Shown: positions 19,764 to 30,582, counted from the first letter of the stretch. The stretch is DNA of 64,000 bases from Adiantum capillus-veneris (GCA_014529385.2 CM043965.1:15686912-15750911), one strand, 5' to 3'. A program made the numbers and translations. The notes: generated by a model not told the origin, from the sequence alone.

Positions 19764-20056
19764 GTGAACATGTCAATGTTTTGATAGTGATCAAGGATAG
19801 CACTAATCAATATGTCATTGTTATCTTAAGCCTTGCAGAACCACTACTAAGAGACCATGTTATCCTTGATGGGATATTGTTTGTACCATCAACATCATAG
19901 TATTATAGATATTAGACTATGGCTTTGATGGTATGAAAAATATTCCATTGGAATATAACATGGTATCGTATGGGTGGTTTTGAAAAGCTAATGATAACAA
20001 TGACATCTTGATTAGTGCTATCCTTGATCAGTATCAAAAAATTACATGTTCATTTT
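19764..20056. repeat. Foldback / MITE-like inverted repeat
   Basis: The left arm (about 19764-19832) contains GATCAAGGATAGCACTAATC and GTCATTGTTATC. The right arm (about 19987-20056) is its near-exact reverse complement, extending outward to matching GAACATGT segments. The spacer is about 155 bp. There is no coding capacity. The structure fits a non-autonomous foldback element; a small-RNA hairpin precursor is an alternative. Confidence 0.75.
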
Positions 20057-20108
20057 TTCTATGAGAATAGACAGCTTCTTACTTTTATGAGAATAAACAG
20101 CTTATGAA

Positions 20109-20494
20109 TGTTAGGAAATACGATGTAGCTAAGTAGATAATTGAGTAGTTTACTTAATGGAGAGAGATAATTTTCACACACGTGAGATTATAGAGTAGAG
20201 AGAGAGAGAGAGAGCACACACAATATACGCGATTCACCCAATGTGGGCTACGTCAACGAAAAAGCAGCCACTCAATAGCTTTAGTACTTAAAAAACAAGA
20301 AGTAGATTACAAAGTTATTATCCCTTTTTGGAGCTTCTACCTTGCTCCAAAATGTGTATAGAAATGGCCTCCTTTTATAGGCAAAAAGGGCTGCCCTCTC
20401 TCATGAGAGGCAGCCATGTTTAGCCGCCCTTGTGTAGACAAGTCCAAATGGACTCTCCAATCCGCCCATGTGTGGCCCCCCTTGAGAAGACAAG
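20109..20494. repeat. Possible remnant of another LTR
   Basis: Starts TGTTAGGAAATACG and contains a (GA)n run (about 20196-20212), an ACCCAATGTGGGCTACGTC phrase and a TTTTATAGGC TATA-like box near 20377, features common in plant LTRs. The 19-kb element interrupts it at 20494. The paired LTR is not visible. Confidence 0.3.
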
Positions 20495-21441
20495 TGTTGA
20501 GCCAGCAGAGGAAGTGTTGAGCCGGCAGAGGATCACACCCACATTTTTGCTCACACCCATCATTTTGTAACCATTGATTGTAATAAATGTCTTTCCGACA
20601 TTAATTTTGATTTGAGCCATTCATTAAGTAACGGGACTCAATTGAGTTTCCGGCTTGTAATCCCGAAGTAATTTCACCTGTTGATGTAAATAATTAGAGA
20701 TGTTCTCACCTCCAAGGCTGAGGTATATAAGCCAAAGTTTTGTAACCTAAGGGGACCCAATTAATCAAAGTGAGTTTTTGAGCGCCGTGACTGTGTCTGA
20801 GAGAGAGAGAGAGAGAGTCTTTCTTCTTGCTACGCGAGCTACGGGGCCGCCATTGGAGAAGCGACACCGCCATTGTGTTAGCAACGATGAGAGCTACGCA
20901 CAGATACCAAGAGTGCGCGCTATCGGCTTCTATGTGTGGTAAGTTCCTACGAGCTTCGGTGTGAGTTTTCTTCCAACTTGTGTGTCGGAATAGAGCGTGC
21001 AGCATATCTATAGAACCACAACGAGAAGAGCTACACATTAGTACCTTCGGAGTCAAGTTTCGGTCACCTGTATTTTTCGGCCTGTCTTCATACGCGTTTG
21101 CCGCACGGAGTGGTTATAGGTTGATTTTGCAGTTCAAGTCTTTAGGGTGTTGTTCTTACCTAGTGCATAGACTTCCCCTTGAGTTTGAGATCGATTCGAT
21201 GATTCTATATCCTGTTTCGTATAGCATTCGTTCGTAGTACGGATTTCCATCACTTGCGTATTTTAGAGCTTAGATTTGATTTCCTTAGTAGTGATTGTCA
21301 TTAGAAGGTCGAGTAGGTGATTTGACACCCACCTAGTTGTTTCCATGCCCTGCGGGTCAAGCTTCGTCCTCGTCTGACAAATTCTGTTGTTGGTTGAGTT
21401 CTCGCTATTTAGCTTCCGCTAGCGGCGTAACCGCCTTAACA
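20495..21441 (+). repeat. 5' LTR of the 19-kb element
   Basis: 947 bp, TG...CA ends. Its first 20 bases, TGTTGAGCCAGCAGAGGAAG, are at once repeated almost exactly (TGTTGAGCC(A/G)GCAGAGG), so the LTR start is a tandem duplication. The same is true in the 3' LTR. A GA run lies at about 20801-20818. Confidence 0.95.
20724..20731 (+). promoter_or_regulatory. TATA box in the 19-kb element's LTR
   Basis: TATATAAG, 229 bp into the LTR, conserved at 38834-38841 in the 3' LTR. It would place the transcript start near 20755. Confidence 0.6.
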
Positions 21442-21443
21442 TT

Positions 21444-21461
21444 TGGCGCCGCTGCCGGGGA
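21444..21461 (+). other. Primer-binding site (tRNA-Asp type)
   Basis: TGGCGCCGCTGCCGGGGA, two bases after the LTR. From memory, the 3' end of plant tRNA-Asp(GTC) would pair with this at 17 of 18 positions. Confidence 0.75.
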
Positions 21462-22833
21462 CGAGAGCCCTAAGTAGGTGACCTTAGACTAATCCTACGA
21501 GGTGAGTCGTATAAACTACTTTGTATACTTTAGTTAGAAAAGATCTAGGAGTGGTGGACTCCGAAGGTCTCGAGAGATACTAGGAAGTGGGGTATTCCTA
21601 GGTCTTCCGTGTTGACAGTATTTTTAGTTTAGCTTAGATTAGATTGTTTTTGATGGTGTTTAAGTGGTTGTTGACATAAAAAGCATTTTCTACTCCTTGT
21701 GTGGTAGTAAATCTCTTTATATTTTCAATTGCAAAAAATCCATTTTATGATTAGAAGTAGCTTAGGTAGGGCCTGATTTGATCCTGATCTAGAGCTATCA
21801 ATTGGTGTTCTATTTGCTTGATGTGTTTGATTTCATGTTAGATCACTAAACCGTCGAGTTAGTAGTGAAACTTGCAATAAACAAAAGTCAGAGAAATTTT
21901 CTGTGTATCTGGGAGTTGCTGATCAGTACTTGAGAAAGCTTTAGGAAGGATTCTGTGCCAAAAAACTGGAAATCTGCAACTTTAGACATCATACGCGTAT
22001 GATGTCTAAATGACCAAACAGAGATCAAAACAGAAATTTTGACTTTACCAGAGTGTTTAGAAGGGGGGTTTTACCCTAAGATCAACTTAAAACAAGAGCA
22101 TTAACACTCAAAGAAACCCAAAAAGACAAGTCGGAGTCCAAGAAACGCAAAGAATAGGAAATTTTGGATTCAAATCTTGTTTTTACATTCAAACCTGACA
22201 AAAACACTTGAAACTCAATTATAAACATTGGAGAAGGCTTAAAACCAAGAATGGTCAAAATCTGGGACAAAAGACATCATACGCGTATAATGTCTTTTGG
22301 CACATCCACTGCTTATTTTTGATATCTGACCTGACAAGATTGTTATAGGCACTGTAGGAAGCATAAATATCAGGTTTGGACCCAAATTGATGAAAAAGAC
22401 ATCATACGCGTATAATGTCTTTGACCTAATTTTGGACATATTTTGATACTTTGCTAACACAGATCCATTGTAATAGCTGTCTAGAGGTTATATTTCAAGT
22501 TTCATCCCATTTGGATCACAATTGACCCAAAAAACAAGTCAAAAGCAGAAAATTGCCAAGAAAAGCCTAAATTAGCCATAACTTGCTCAAACAAAGTTCA
22601 AACTGAATTTTGTGAGTGAACAGAGCATAAAGGGGCCACTTAGAGTGAGCATAACCAAAATAGTCAAATCTGTGAAAAAAAGACATCATACGCGTATAAT
22701 GTCTTTTTCAGCATAACTGCGACAAAATTCTCACTTGATGAAACAGAAGTTGTCCAACTGACAAGATTAAACAATTGACCAAGTATCAATCAGTTTGGAT
22801 CAATTCTGACCACAAAAACTTGGGGAAAACAAA
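21462..22833 (+). promoter_or_regulatory. Long 5' leader with four-copy palindrome array
   Basis: 1.4 kb without a credible ORF. A 24-bp palindrome (AGACATCATACG followed by its reverse complement) starts at 21984, 22272, 22397 and 22681. The first extends to a perfect 30-bp palindrome (21981-22010); the other three have one changed base. Spacings are 288, 125 and 284 bp. The flanks are only loosely alike, so the palindrome is the conserved part. The last copy ends about 170 bp before the gag ATG. Confidence 0.9.
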
Positions 22834-22872
22834 TTGCCGAGACGGAAAAGTTACAGTCCTTTAGGGGAATTG

Positions 22873-25407
22873 ATGAATTTGCGATCGGGCAGGAATCTCC
22901 GGAATAATCAACCAAAACAAGGGGAACTAGCAAGTGTCATATCAACCGAGGGAAGTGTAAACCAAAGTTGGGTGCAACCATTAGAGCCGATCTTTGAAGG
23001 AAGTGTTTCTGATACTTCTTTGGAGAGGTCTTACGAGATTTTCACCGAACACTCGAATAGGAACAACAGAGAAAATATGGCAGCAGGATCATCAAACCCT
23101 TCCGCCACCATGAAGCTATTGTTCATAAAATACCAGTACGACAATGAGCAAGGTGCCAAGATCTACAAAGATGGAATGGACCGCTATTGTGTAAAGATAG
23201 AAGATAGACCTAGTGAGTTCAAGGACTTAGTGCCTGTGAGCTATAGCGGAGATAGATATCTAGATGACGAGGGTACCATGTACTTGGTAGTCCTAAACCC
23301 TAACATTGTGGACAAGTGGGGATTGATGGGCACCAAAGCCAAAATAGATGAAGAACTCGAGGAGAAAGCACCAATAATGAACTTCCCTAATGCGAGGTTA
23401 AGAAGAGAGAATGAAACTACAAGGATCAACACTGATAACATCTATGTGGGGCTATACAAATATAATAATGGGGAGCAAGATCTCTATTATAGATGTGAAG
23501 AACCCTACACCGGAGAGTTGACAGACAAAAAAAGACTCTATGTCTTTACCTACACAGAGGGATCGGAAGTGAAAATTGCCGCTTACGATAAGTATGGCAG
23601 GCAATACTCAACAATGGGCAAGAAAGAATTAGAAGGATATACATACTTTGGGGGACCACTACATCAGTATTATGTTACTTCTAGCTCACATAGACCAGCA
23701 CCAACAACTGGAGTGCAAAACTCAATGACAACAGGAGGACAAAGAACTCAGGTTGCTGACTCTTTCAGTCAACCTTGGGACTCGAAGCTCGGACCAATGG
23801 GATCATTACATTCCAGAGAGTCAATGGAGACGAATCGAGGTAGTGCAGTTCCAATCCCCACCTATACCACTCCAGGTCCAAGGTTTGAAGCGGAACCATC
23901 ACATTTACCTCCCAGTAGTAGATTCAGGGCAGAGGAACCGACAAGGGTAACCCATGAAGTCCATGATGCTAGAGAAAGCTTTAGCCGAGACACAGGAGCA
24001 ATGAGATTGGTAGCAGATCATAGACGTATGAGACCATCTCAAGTAGCCAAGTGTATTCCAAAGAAGTATGGTGGTTCAGGAGATCCGTATGCACATGTGT
24101 CACTCTTTAAGCAAGTCTTAAGAGCTGAGCAGATAACAGATTTCCATACACAATACGAGGGATTTGGTCTTACTCTAGAAGGTACTGCATTGACATGGTT
24201 TCAACCAATGAACATAGGGGGATTCCATGACATTGACCATTTGCTAAGAGAGTTTGCTGAGGAATTCTCAAAACGAGGGATTAAGCACAATACGGTCTCA
24301 CAAATATATGCTTTTAAACAGAGAGAACACGAAAAAGTGAAGGAAGCTTCACTTCGCTTCAAACAATACATTGAGAGATGTCCAGTACGTGAACGACCAC
24401 AAGATGACAGACTATCTGTTCTCTTTATTGAGGGACTGAGGAACGACACTCTCAAGAAGGACTTGCACTTGAAAGCTTGTACAAGTTTCGAGCAAGTAAC
24501 GAGAGAGGCATTGTACTTAGTGGATAACTGTACGGTTTATGGAGAGGTGTCAGCGGATACAGATTTTGCATCCAGTAGCTCCTCCTCCGTAGCGAGCGAG
24601 ACTACCACTAAAAAGAATGTTCAAACAACAACCATGCCAAATGTAGAGCAAATGATAGAAGATGCTCTAAAAAGGATGGCACCATACCAAAAACCATTGC
24701 CAAAAACACTGAAATGGTGTGCTATTGAACAAAAATGGACAAATCATCCAACAGAGGAGTGTTATTACAACAAAGGGTATGTAAGGGAGCGCCAGTATGC
24801 ACCTCCTGCTCAATTAGCACCACCTCAGATACATCCAGTACCTCGATACCCAACGGGAAATGTACCAGGACCTATGGGGATAGAAAGACCGCAACCGGTA
24901 TTGGGACAACAACCACCTTTACCAGGAGCAAGACCAGTGGGCATTAGATATGCACCAACCTTAGAGAATCAGGAAGAACAAGCCTTAGTGCCTGTTCAAG
25001 CCTATTATGAAGAATCTGGTGCACACATGTCTCCAACTATGTATTACCCACCAGAAGAACCCAAACAACCAGAACCATGGGGCATGATTGGGAATGTTGG
25101 AATACCAACAATTACAAGTGCTTCTGATGAAGAGAGATACAATTTGGACGCAAGAACATTGATGTTCATAGCTCATGGAGGGTTAACAGGACAAAGACCA
25201 TCCTATCCACAAAGGACGAATCAAATGGGACCAAGACCAGCACTAGGACCCTGTTACAAGTGTGGAGGTGACCATCTGATGAATGTTTGCCCACATACGG
25301 AAATCATTAGAATTAACGCTTATTGCACTGAGTGTGGGGTTACTCACTTCATTGAGGATTGTTCAAAGAATCCAAACAAAGTGCAAAAGACGACATTGAA
25401 TATGTAG
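22873..25407 (+). CDS. Gag of the 19-kb element
   Basis: The frame opens at 22834, but the first ATG is at 22873 (MNLRSGRN), giving about 844 residues. The N-terminal third is a novel-looking region with a YKYNNGEQDLYYRCEE stretch. The gag core follows (KKYGGSGDPYAHVSLFKQVL; LEGTALTWFQPM; FAEEFSKRG; FKQYIERCP; FIEGLRNDTLKKDL). After a Pro-rich part come two Cys clusters near the C-terminus (CYKCGGDHLMNVCP and CTECGVTHFIEDC), zinc-knuckle-like. It forms the virus-like particle shell in the cytoplasm and binds the RNA. It overlaps the next ORF by 49 nt in the -1 frame. Confidence 0.85.
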   Translation: MNLRSGRNLRNNQPKQGELASVISTEGSVNQSWVQPLEPIFEGSVSDTSLERSYEIFTEHSNRNNRENMAAGSSNPSATMKLLFIKYQYDNEQGAKIYKDGMDRYCVKIEDRPSEFKDLVPVSYSGDRYLDDEGTMYLVVLNPNIVDKWGLMGTKAKIDEELEEKAPIMNFPNARLRRENETTRINTDNIYVGLYKYNNGEQDLYYRCEEPYTGELTDKKRLYVFTYTEGSEVKIAAYDKYGRQYSTMGKKELEGYTYFGGPLHQYYVTSSSHRPAPTTGVQNSMTTGGQRTQVADSFSQPWDSKLGPMGSLHSRESMETNRGSAVPIPTYTTPGPRFEAEPSHLPPSSRFRAEEPTRVTHEVHDARESFSRDTGAMRLVADHRRMRPSQVAKCIPKKYGGSGDPYAHVSLFKQVLRAEQITDFHTQYEGFGLTLEGTALTWFQPMNIGGFHDIDHLLREFAEEFSKRGIKHNTVSQIYAFKQREHEKVKEASLRFKQYIERCPVRERPQDDRLSVLFIEGLRNDTLKKDLHLKACTSFEQVTREALYLVDNCTVYGEVSADTDFASSSSSSVASETTTKKNVQTTTMPNVEQMIEDALKRMAPYQKPLPKTLKWCAIEQKWTNHPTEECYYNKGYVRERQYAPPAQLAPPQIHPVPRYPTGNVPGPMGIERPQPVLGQQPPLPGARPVGIRYAPTLENQEEQALVPVQAYYEESGAHMSPTMYYPPEEPKQPEPWGMIGNVGIPTITSASDEERYNLDARTLMFIAHGGLTGQRPSYPQRTNQMGPRPALGPCYKCGGDHLMNVCPHTEIIRINAYCTECGVTHFIEDCSKNPNKVQKTTLNM

Positions 25408-27194
25408 AAACTATTCCTACCAGCAGTGGGTCTGAAAATGAAACTCTGATACCAACGCAAGTTGTTACTAGAGCTCAAGCTAAGAAAACCACTAGAGAAC
25501 CTGAGAATGGAAAGTTAGCGACTGAAGTGGTTAGTCAAGGACCGCGGAGTCAGAAAAACACATGGAAAGCTAGAAAAGCACGCATGAAGTTGAGAAAAGA
25601 ACGTGAAGACGCTATTCTAGCTGAGGAACTAAAGCAAACTAAAGCTAGATTAGAAAAACTTGAGAGTCAAAACAGGAAACGAGAGATGAGCCCGGAAAGA
25701 ACGAAACAAAAGAGTATCAAAGAAACAACGAGCTTAAGCTCAGGGGGATCAGTGCTAGTCGACAAAGTACACGAACCATTGGACGCACTGATGAGAGCTT
25801 ACGAAGCTAGGTTAAAGAACAACCAAACACAAGAACAGAGGTGGATGACATACCCAAACGCGGAATTGGAAAAGCAGAGACTTGAAATGTGCCAGAGAAT
25901 GATCGAGACTGCACAAGCCTTATTAGAACCACCAAAAGAAACAATGAATTGTGGAAAGGAAAACCCAATTCAGCAAGAGACTATCGTTTCACGGGTAGCT
26001 GAAAAGACTCCCAGTGCACAAAAGCCTGAAAATACACAAAAGGATGACCGCATAGTATTGAACACAACCGATCAGGAGATAGAGAGTTTTCATCCAGTCA
26101 TACAGAGGATTTACGGAAAAGATGAGGATTACAATGAATTTTGGAAACAAGTGAGAGAGGCAAACTTTGCAAACGAGCTAAGTTGCCAAGCTAATCAGAC
26201 AAATTGGGAAAAGGACATCAGGAATCCTCCCATAGTGGAATTTGAGGCAGGATCTCAAGTGGACTTGGATCTGCAATCTTACTGGGGAGATGGGGGCTCT
26301 GTTAGAACAATGGAGAGCAAACCTCATTCACTGAAAACGCTACCTTCATACTTAGGAGAGTATGAAGCAAAATCCGAGATTAGAGCACTTCCCTCACGAA
26401 AAATCTCATCAGAAAAAGTCATGGACTCGCAAGGATTGATAGAGATTTTGTCAACACCAGTGACATGCACTATCACTTTAGCTGAGCTTTTGAGGCTAAG
26501 ACCACATATGTGGACCACTGTAGGAAAATGCTTGGAGAAATTCGGGATAAAAGATCCAACATCGAGACTGAAAGAGGGTATACAAGATCTGAGTAAACCA
26601 CAAAAGAACGCTAAGCCTGTACCCTTAAACAAGGTCGGAGAGTATTGCGAAGGTGAAGAGGGGAATACAACCTTACCAGTTGAATTCCAAGGAGTAAACA
26701 CGATGGCAATACTAGACAGTGGAGCTGGGGTAGCCATTGCTACAAAAGAAATCTGGAAAAAATGGGGGAAACCAGCAATAAGGAAGACTAGGTTGAAACT
26801 CCAATTAGCAGATGGACACATGGAGAAACCTATGGGGTTATTAGAGAAAGTTGTAGTGACTTCTTGCGGCATTGAATACGAACATACTTTTGCTATTGTC
26901 GATTTTGCCAAGGAGAATAACTATGATATCATATTGGGAAGACCATTCATGAGACAATTGAAAATGGTCCAAGATTGGGGCTACGATCACATATACTTGA
27001 GAAATATGGAAACCACTACACGTGTGAACCTGAAAGACCATAGCTACAAAGATGTGAACCGAACACCGGTAGAGGAGTTTGATTCAGCTACTTTGGCGGG
27101 ATCCGAATTTCCAGCTTGGTTAGGTAAACCCAAGGAGTTATGGATGTGTGGAGCTTCGAAATGTGGAAGTCTAAACGAGAAGAATGTGTTTTAG
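25359..27194 (+). CDS. Protease 1 polyprotein segment
   Basis: 611 residues in the -1 frame relative to gag. A charged, Lys/Glu-rich helical part (residues about 30-200) leads to the retropepsin domain near residue 440: TMAILDSGAGVAIAT holds the catalytic Asp, ADGHMEKPMG lies in the flap region, and DIILGRPFMRQLKMV is the second conserved box. It would cut the polyprotein. Translation from gag needs a -1 shift in the 49-nt overlap or a separate start; I see no standard slippery heptamer there. Confidence 0.8.
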   Translation: MFKESKQSAKDDIEYVETIPTSSGSENETLIPTQVVTRAQAKKTTREPENGKLATEVVSQGPRSQKNTWKARKARMKLRKEREDAILAEELKQTKARLEKLESQNRKREMSPERTKQKSIKETTSLSSGGSVLVDKVHEPLDALMRAYEARLKNNQTQEQRWMTYPNAELEKQRLEMCQRMIETAQALLEPPKETMNCGKENPIQQETIVSRVAEKTPSAQKPENTQKDDRIVLNTTDQEIESFHPVIQRIYGKDEDYNEFWKQVREANFANELSCQANQTNWEKDIRNPPIVEFEAGSQVDLDLQSYWGDGGSVRTMESKPHSLKTLPSYLGEYEAKSEIRALPSRKISSEKVMDSQGLIEILSTPVTCTITLAELLRLRPHMWTTVGKCLEKFGIKDPTSRLKEGIQDLSKPQKNAKPVPLNKVGEYCEGEEGNTTLPVEFQGVNTMAILDSGAGVAIATKEIWKKWGKPAIRKTRLKLQLADGHMEKPMGLLEKVVVTSCGIEYEHTFAIVDFAKENNYDIILGRPFMRQLKMVQDWGYDHIYLRNMETTTRVNLKDHSYKDVNRTPVEEFDSATLAGSEFPAWLGKPKELWMCGASKCGSLNEKNVF

Positions 27195-27972
27195 AAAGGG
27201 CTATCGAAGACGAAACTTATGTAGGAGAACCCTTTCCAGAGGACACGTTTGAACCATTAGAATGGACACACATTCTAGCAACCCTAGATGTTTGTGCAAT
27301 TCCGGATGGTCCCACAACAAAATTTTGCGACAAGGACGGGTACGACGTGGTTCCGTATTTCATGTTGAGAACTGTGCTCGAAAAAGAAACTGAAAAGAAC
27401 GATACACTGGAAAAGGAAGATGAAGAAGAGGTGTTTCACGACATTCCCAATCATCCAGAGTGGGGAAATGAAGCAGACAACGAGTCAACGGACAATTCAA
27501 GCGGAAACGAAGAAACTATAACGGATGTCCGATTTTATGATTTTCCGAACCAAACTAAACAACGCCAGAAACACTATAGAGCAAAGAAAAAAAAAAGGGG
27601 GTTAGAACCAATCCGATGCCTAGAATAAGAGGAAAAAATCAATTCCTAATGCTAGTAAAGGCTGAAGATTGTGTTAAGGATAAGATTTCTGGAAGAATGA
27701 GAGGCAGTGATCAAAAGAGCTTACGAAAAGACAAAAGAGGCTCAAGAAATCAAGTTCAAAAGAATGGAACGAAAACTGAAACAGAAAAATCAGAAAAGAA
27801 CAAGCGCAACAGAGAATACACGGAGTCCAAGTTAGAACGTAGAAACAAGTACAGAGAGCTCAAGAAAACTCTGAAGAAGTTTGGACGACAGAAATTGAGA
27901 GTGGAGAGGACGAAAACGTCAAAATCAAGGAAAACATGGATGTTCCCTCTCACTATAGGAAATTCACAATAG
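27140..27972 (+). CDS. Linker between protease 1 and RT, in two overlapping frames
   Basis: 27140-27628 is an acidic 162-residue stretch (EWTHILATLDVCAIPDG; KEDEEEVFHDIPNHPEW) that overlaps the protease ORF by 55 nt, again in the -1 frame. 27616-27972 is a basic stretch, shifted once more. Both look like parts of one polyprotein linker in which frames have slipped. Typical Ty3/gypsy elements have a shorter linker. Confidence 0.5.
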
Positions 27973-27976
27973 AGGA

Positions 27977-28630
27977 TAGGAAGGTGATATTAACCCACCT
28001 ATTCGAGAGAGGAAGGAGAACGAATCTTATGACGGACCGGAGGATGCAAAAAAAGTTGATTTAGCAGCTCCAGGTGAGCCACCTAGACCGGTCTACATAG
28101 CCACAGATTTGTCTCCAGGCGAGGAAGAGAGACTTTTGAGTCTTCTCAGAGAGTATAGGGATGTGTTTGCATGGTCTTATAAGGACTTAAAGGGAGTTGA
28201 CCCATCGATATGCCAACACTCAATCCCACTGAAACAAGACGCAAAGCCTAGCAGACAGAGACCATACACATATAATGATACTTTTGCTAAGCGAATCAAG
28301 GAAGAGATAGATAAGCTAATGGAAGCTGAATTCATATACGAGATTGAACACACCGATTGGGTATCTCCGATTGTGGTAGTACCTAAGAAGAACGGAAAAC
28401 TCCGAGTGTGTGTCAACTTAAAGAAAGTGAATGCTGCAACAATCAGGGACAATTATCCCCTGCCGATAACTGATCATGTTCTAGAGCGTGTATCAGGGAA
28501 AACAACATACTCCTTTCTTGATGGTTTTTCAGGATATAACCAGCTAGCCATAGCACAGAAGATCAACATAAAACAGCTTTTGCAACGGAGTGGGGAATTT
28601 ATGCTTATCGAGTTATGCCTTTTGGTCTAA
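27977..28630 (+). CDS. Reverse transcriptase, N-terminal half
   Basis: The frame is open from just after a TAG near 27975 and reads NPPIRERKEN, then EPPRPVYIATDLSPGEEE. The classic start of the RT follows: YRDVFAWSYKDLKGVDPSIC, WVSPIVVVPKKNGKLRVCV, LKKVNAATIRDNYPLPI and SFLDGFSGYNQ. A frame change between about 28560 and 28615 (KINIKQLLQRSGEF where the family has KTAF...WG.F) separates it from the second half. N in VCVNLKK replaces the usual D of CVDxR, an odd change in the first catalytic box. Confidence 0.85.
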
Positions 28631-30582
28631 CCAATGCTCCCGCAACCTTCCAGAGGCTGATGACGCATGCTTTCAAAGAATACTTAAGGCTGTTTCTAGA
28701 AATCTACATGGATGACTTATGTGTACATTCTCTACTGAGAGATGAGCATCTAGAACACCTAAGAAAAGTATTTGAGAAATGTAGGACATATCGCATTTGT
28801 CTCAATCCTGAGAAATGTGTGTTTATGGTCCGACAGGGCAGAATTCTGGGACATATTGTCTCACAAAACGGAATATCCACGGATTTAGAGAAGATAAAAG
28901 TTATAGTGGATATGCCTAGACCAACCAATGCGAAACAAGTACAGAGCTTTATGGGACATTGTGGATATTATAGACGATTCATTTACATGTACGCTATAAT
29001 AGGCCAACCACTTTACAGGCTAATAGTGAACTTTGAATGGACAGAGGAGTGTGAGGAATCGTTCAAGAAATTGAAAGAGGCACTCATTACTGCTCCAGTC
29101 TTGAAATCACCAGATTGGGAGAAGATATTCCATGTGCACATAGATGCTTCGGCATATGCAATAGGATGCATTCTGGCTCAGCCAGAAGAAGGAAACATGG
29201 ATTTTCCTATCTGTTACGCCAGTCGACAGCTCAACAATGCAGAGAAGAATTACACCACAACAGAGCGAGAGGGATTAGGAATGATATATGCTGTGAAGAA
29301 ATTTCGGCATTATCTTCTAGCCAACAAGTTTGTGTTTTTTACGGATCACCAAGCCTTGCTCTACCTAGTGAATAAACCATGCAATACCGGGAGAATAGTG
29401 AGATGGTTCATTATCTTACTGGAATTCGACTTCACGGTAGTAGTAAAGAAAGGAAAAACACATCTTAGAGCTGATCATCTTTCGCGATTGACGAATGGAG
29501 AAGACCCTATAGGAGTAGATGACGACATGCCAGACGCGTACTTGTTCAACATAGAAATGATACCGAGGTGGTCTCAAAATGTCGTTAACCTATTAACCTA
29601 TGGAGGAGAGTTCGATAGAAGAGAATACAACCTGAAACATATTGCTATTCAGCAATCCAAGAATCTTCAATTGATTGCAGGAAGGTTGTATCAATTGGGA
29701 AATGATCATGTTTTACGACTATGCATCAATCCTGAGGAATATAGTATATATCTGCGCGAAGCACATGTTCAGGAATGTGCATTTCATTGTTCAAGAAGGA
29801 ACACATATAGGAATTTGTTACAATTGGGAGTCTATTGGCCAGGAATGAAAGAAAGCGTACATGAATATGTCACTGTATGTATTGTATGTTCATCAAAACC
29901 GCCAGCCGAGTATTCGACATTATATCAGATAATGATCGCTCCAGAATGGAGTCAGTATATTGTTGAATATCTCACAAATAGAACTTTCCCAGAAGGAACG
30001 TCAAAAGCTCGTCAGAAATCTGTAGAGACAGAAGCTAGAGATTACGCTTTAATAGGAGATCAACTCTATAAGAGAGGTAAAGACAACCAGCTTAGGATTT
30101 GCGCATCAGAGTCTGAGTATGTGATAATCCTGGAGCAAGCTCATGGAGGAGTAGGTGGAGGCCATTTCTCAGGTGATAAGACAGCAAAACTTGTCTTAGC
30201 CGCAGGAATATGGTGGCCAACATTACATATGGACGCTGAGGAATACGTTAAACGGTGTGATGACTGTCAGCGGACCAAAGTACCACTTAAAAGAGATGAT
30301 ATGCCGCTTAGACCAATGATGGGGGCAAGAGCTTTTGCAAAATGGGGGATTGATTATGTCGGACCCATTTCACCTCCTGCATATAAGACTCATGCACAAT
30401 ACATCATTGTGGCTACAGACTATCTAACAAAGTGGGTCGAAGCAAAGGCAACTCAAAAAGCAGATGCCAGGACCACGGCACAATTTCTGTATGAATACGT
30501 CTTTGTACGATATGGATTGCCAATAGAAATTGTGAGTGATCGAGGCACACATTTTATAAATGAAGTGATAAGATCCTTCTAG
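28615..30582 (+). CDS. RT C-half, RNase H and integrase with duplicated zinc module
   Basis: 655 residues. RT: FGLTNAPATFQ and YMDD at 31-34. Connection and RNase H: VHIDASAYAIG, CYASRQLNNAEKNY, FTDHQALLYL, HLRADHLSR. Two successive integrase N-terminal modules follow, each with its own leader (RWSQNVVNLLT; EWSQYIVEYLT) and full HHCC set: first H384, H391, C422, C425, second H510, H517, C548, C551. The integrase core starts KWGIDYVGPIS with D602 and D642. The frame ends early at 30582, just after the second Asp, because of a one-base slip; the rest is in the next ORF. Confidence 0.9.
   Translation: MPFGLTNAPATFQRLMTHAFKEYLRLFLEIYMDDLCVHSLLRDEHLEHLRKVFEKCRTYRICLNPEKCVFMVRQGRILGHIVSQNGISTDLEKIKVIVDMPRPTNAKQVQSFMGHCGYYRRFIYMYAIIGQPLYRLIVNFEWTEECEESFKKLKEALITAPVLKSPDWEKIFHVHIDASAYAIGCILAQPEEGNMDFPICYASRQLNNAEKNYTTTEREGLGMIYAVKKFRHYLLANKFVFFTDHQALLYLVNKPCNTGRIVRWFIILLEFDFTVVVKKGKTHLRADHLSRLTNGEDPIGVDDDMPDAYLFNIEMIPRWSQNVVNLLTYGGEFDRREYNLKHIAIQQSKNLQLIAGRLYQLGNDHVLRLCINPEEYSIYLREAHVQECAFHCSRRNTYRNLLQLGVYWPGMKESVHEYVTVCIVCSSKPPAEYSTLYQIMIAPEWSQYIVEYLTNRTFPEGTSKARQKSVETEARDYALIGDQLYKRGKDNQLRICASESEYVIILEQAHGGVGGGHFSGDKTAKLVLAAGIWWPTLHMDAEEYVKRCDDCQRTKVPLKRDDMPLRPMMGARAFAKWGIDYVGPISPPAYKTHAQYIIVATDYLTKWVEAKATQKADARTTAQFLYEYVFVRYGLPIEIVSDRGTHFINEVIRSF

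Noticed and set aside
20706-21237. ORFs on both strands inside the LTR of the 19-kb element (also at 38816-39166)
   Set aside because: They are mirrored in the 3' LTR, have no motif, overlap each other on opposite strands and lie in a region explained as LTR.
25370-25407. Canonical -1 slippery heptamer at the gag/protease overlap
   Set aside because: I checked the zero-frame codons and found no X-XXY-YYZ heptamer, so a programmed site is not claimed.
26324-26911. 195-residue minus-strand ORF
   Set aside because: Antisense shadow of the protease 1 ORF, which has clear retropepsin motifs.
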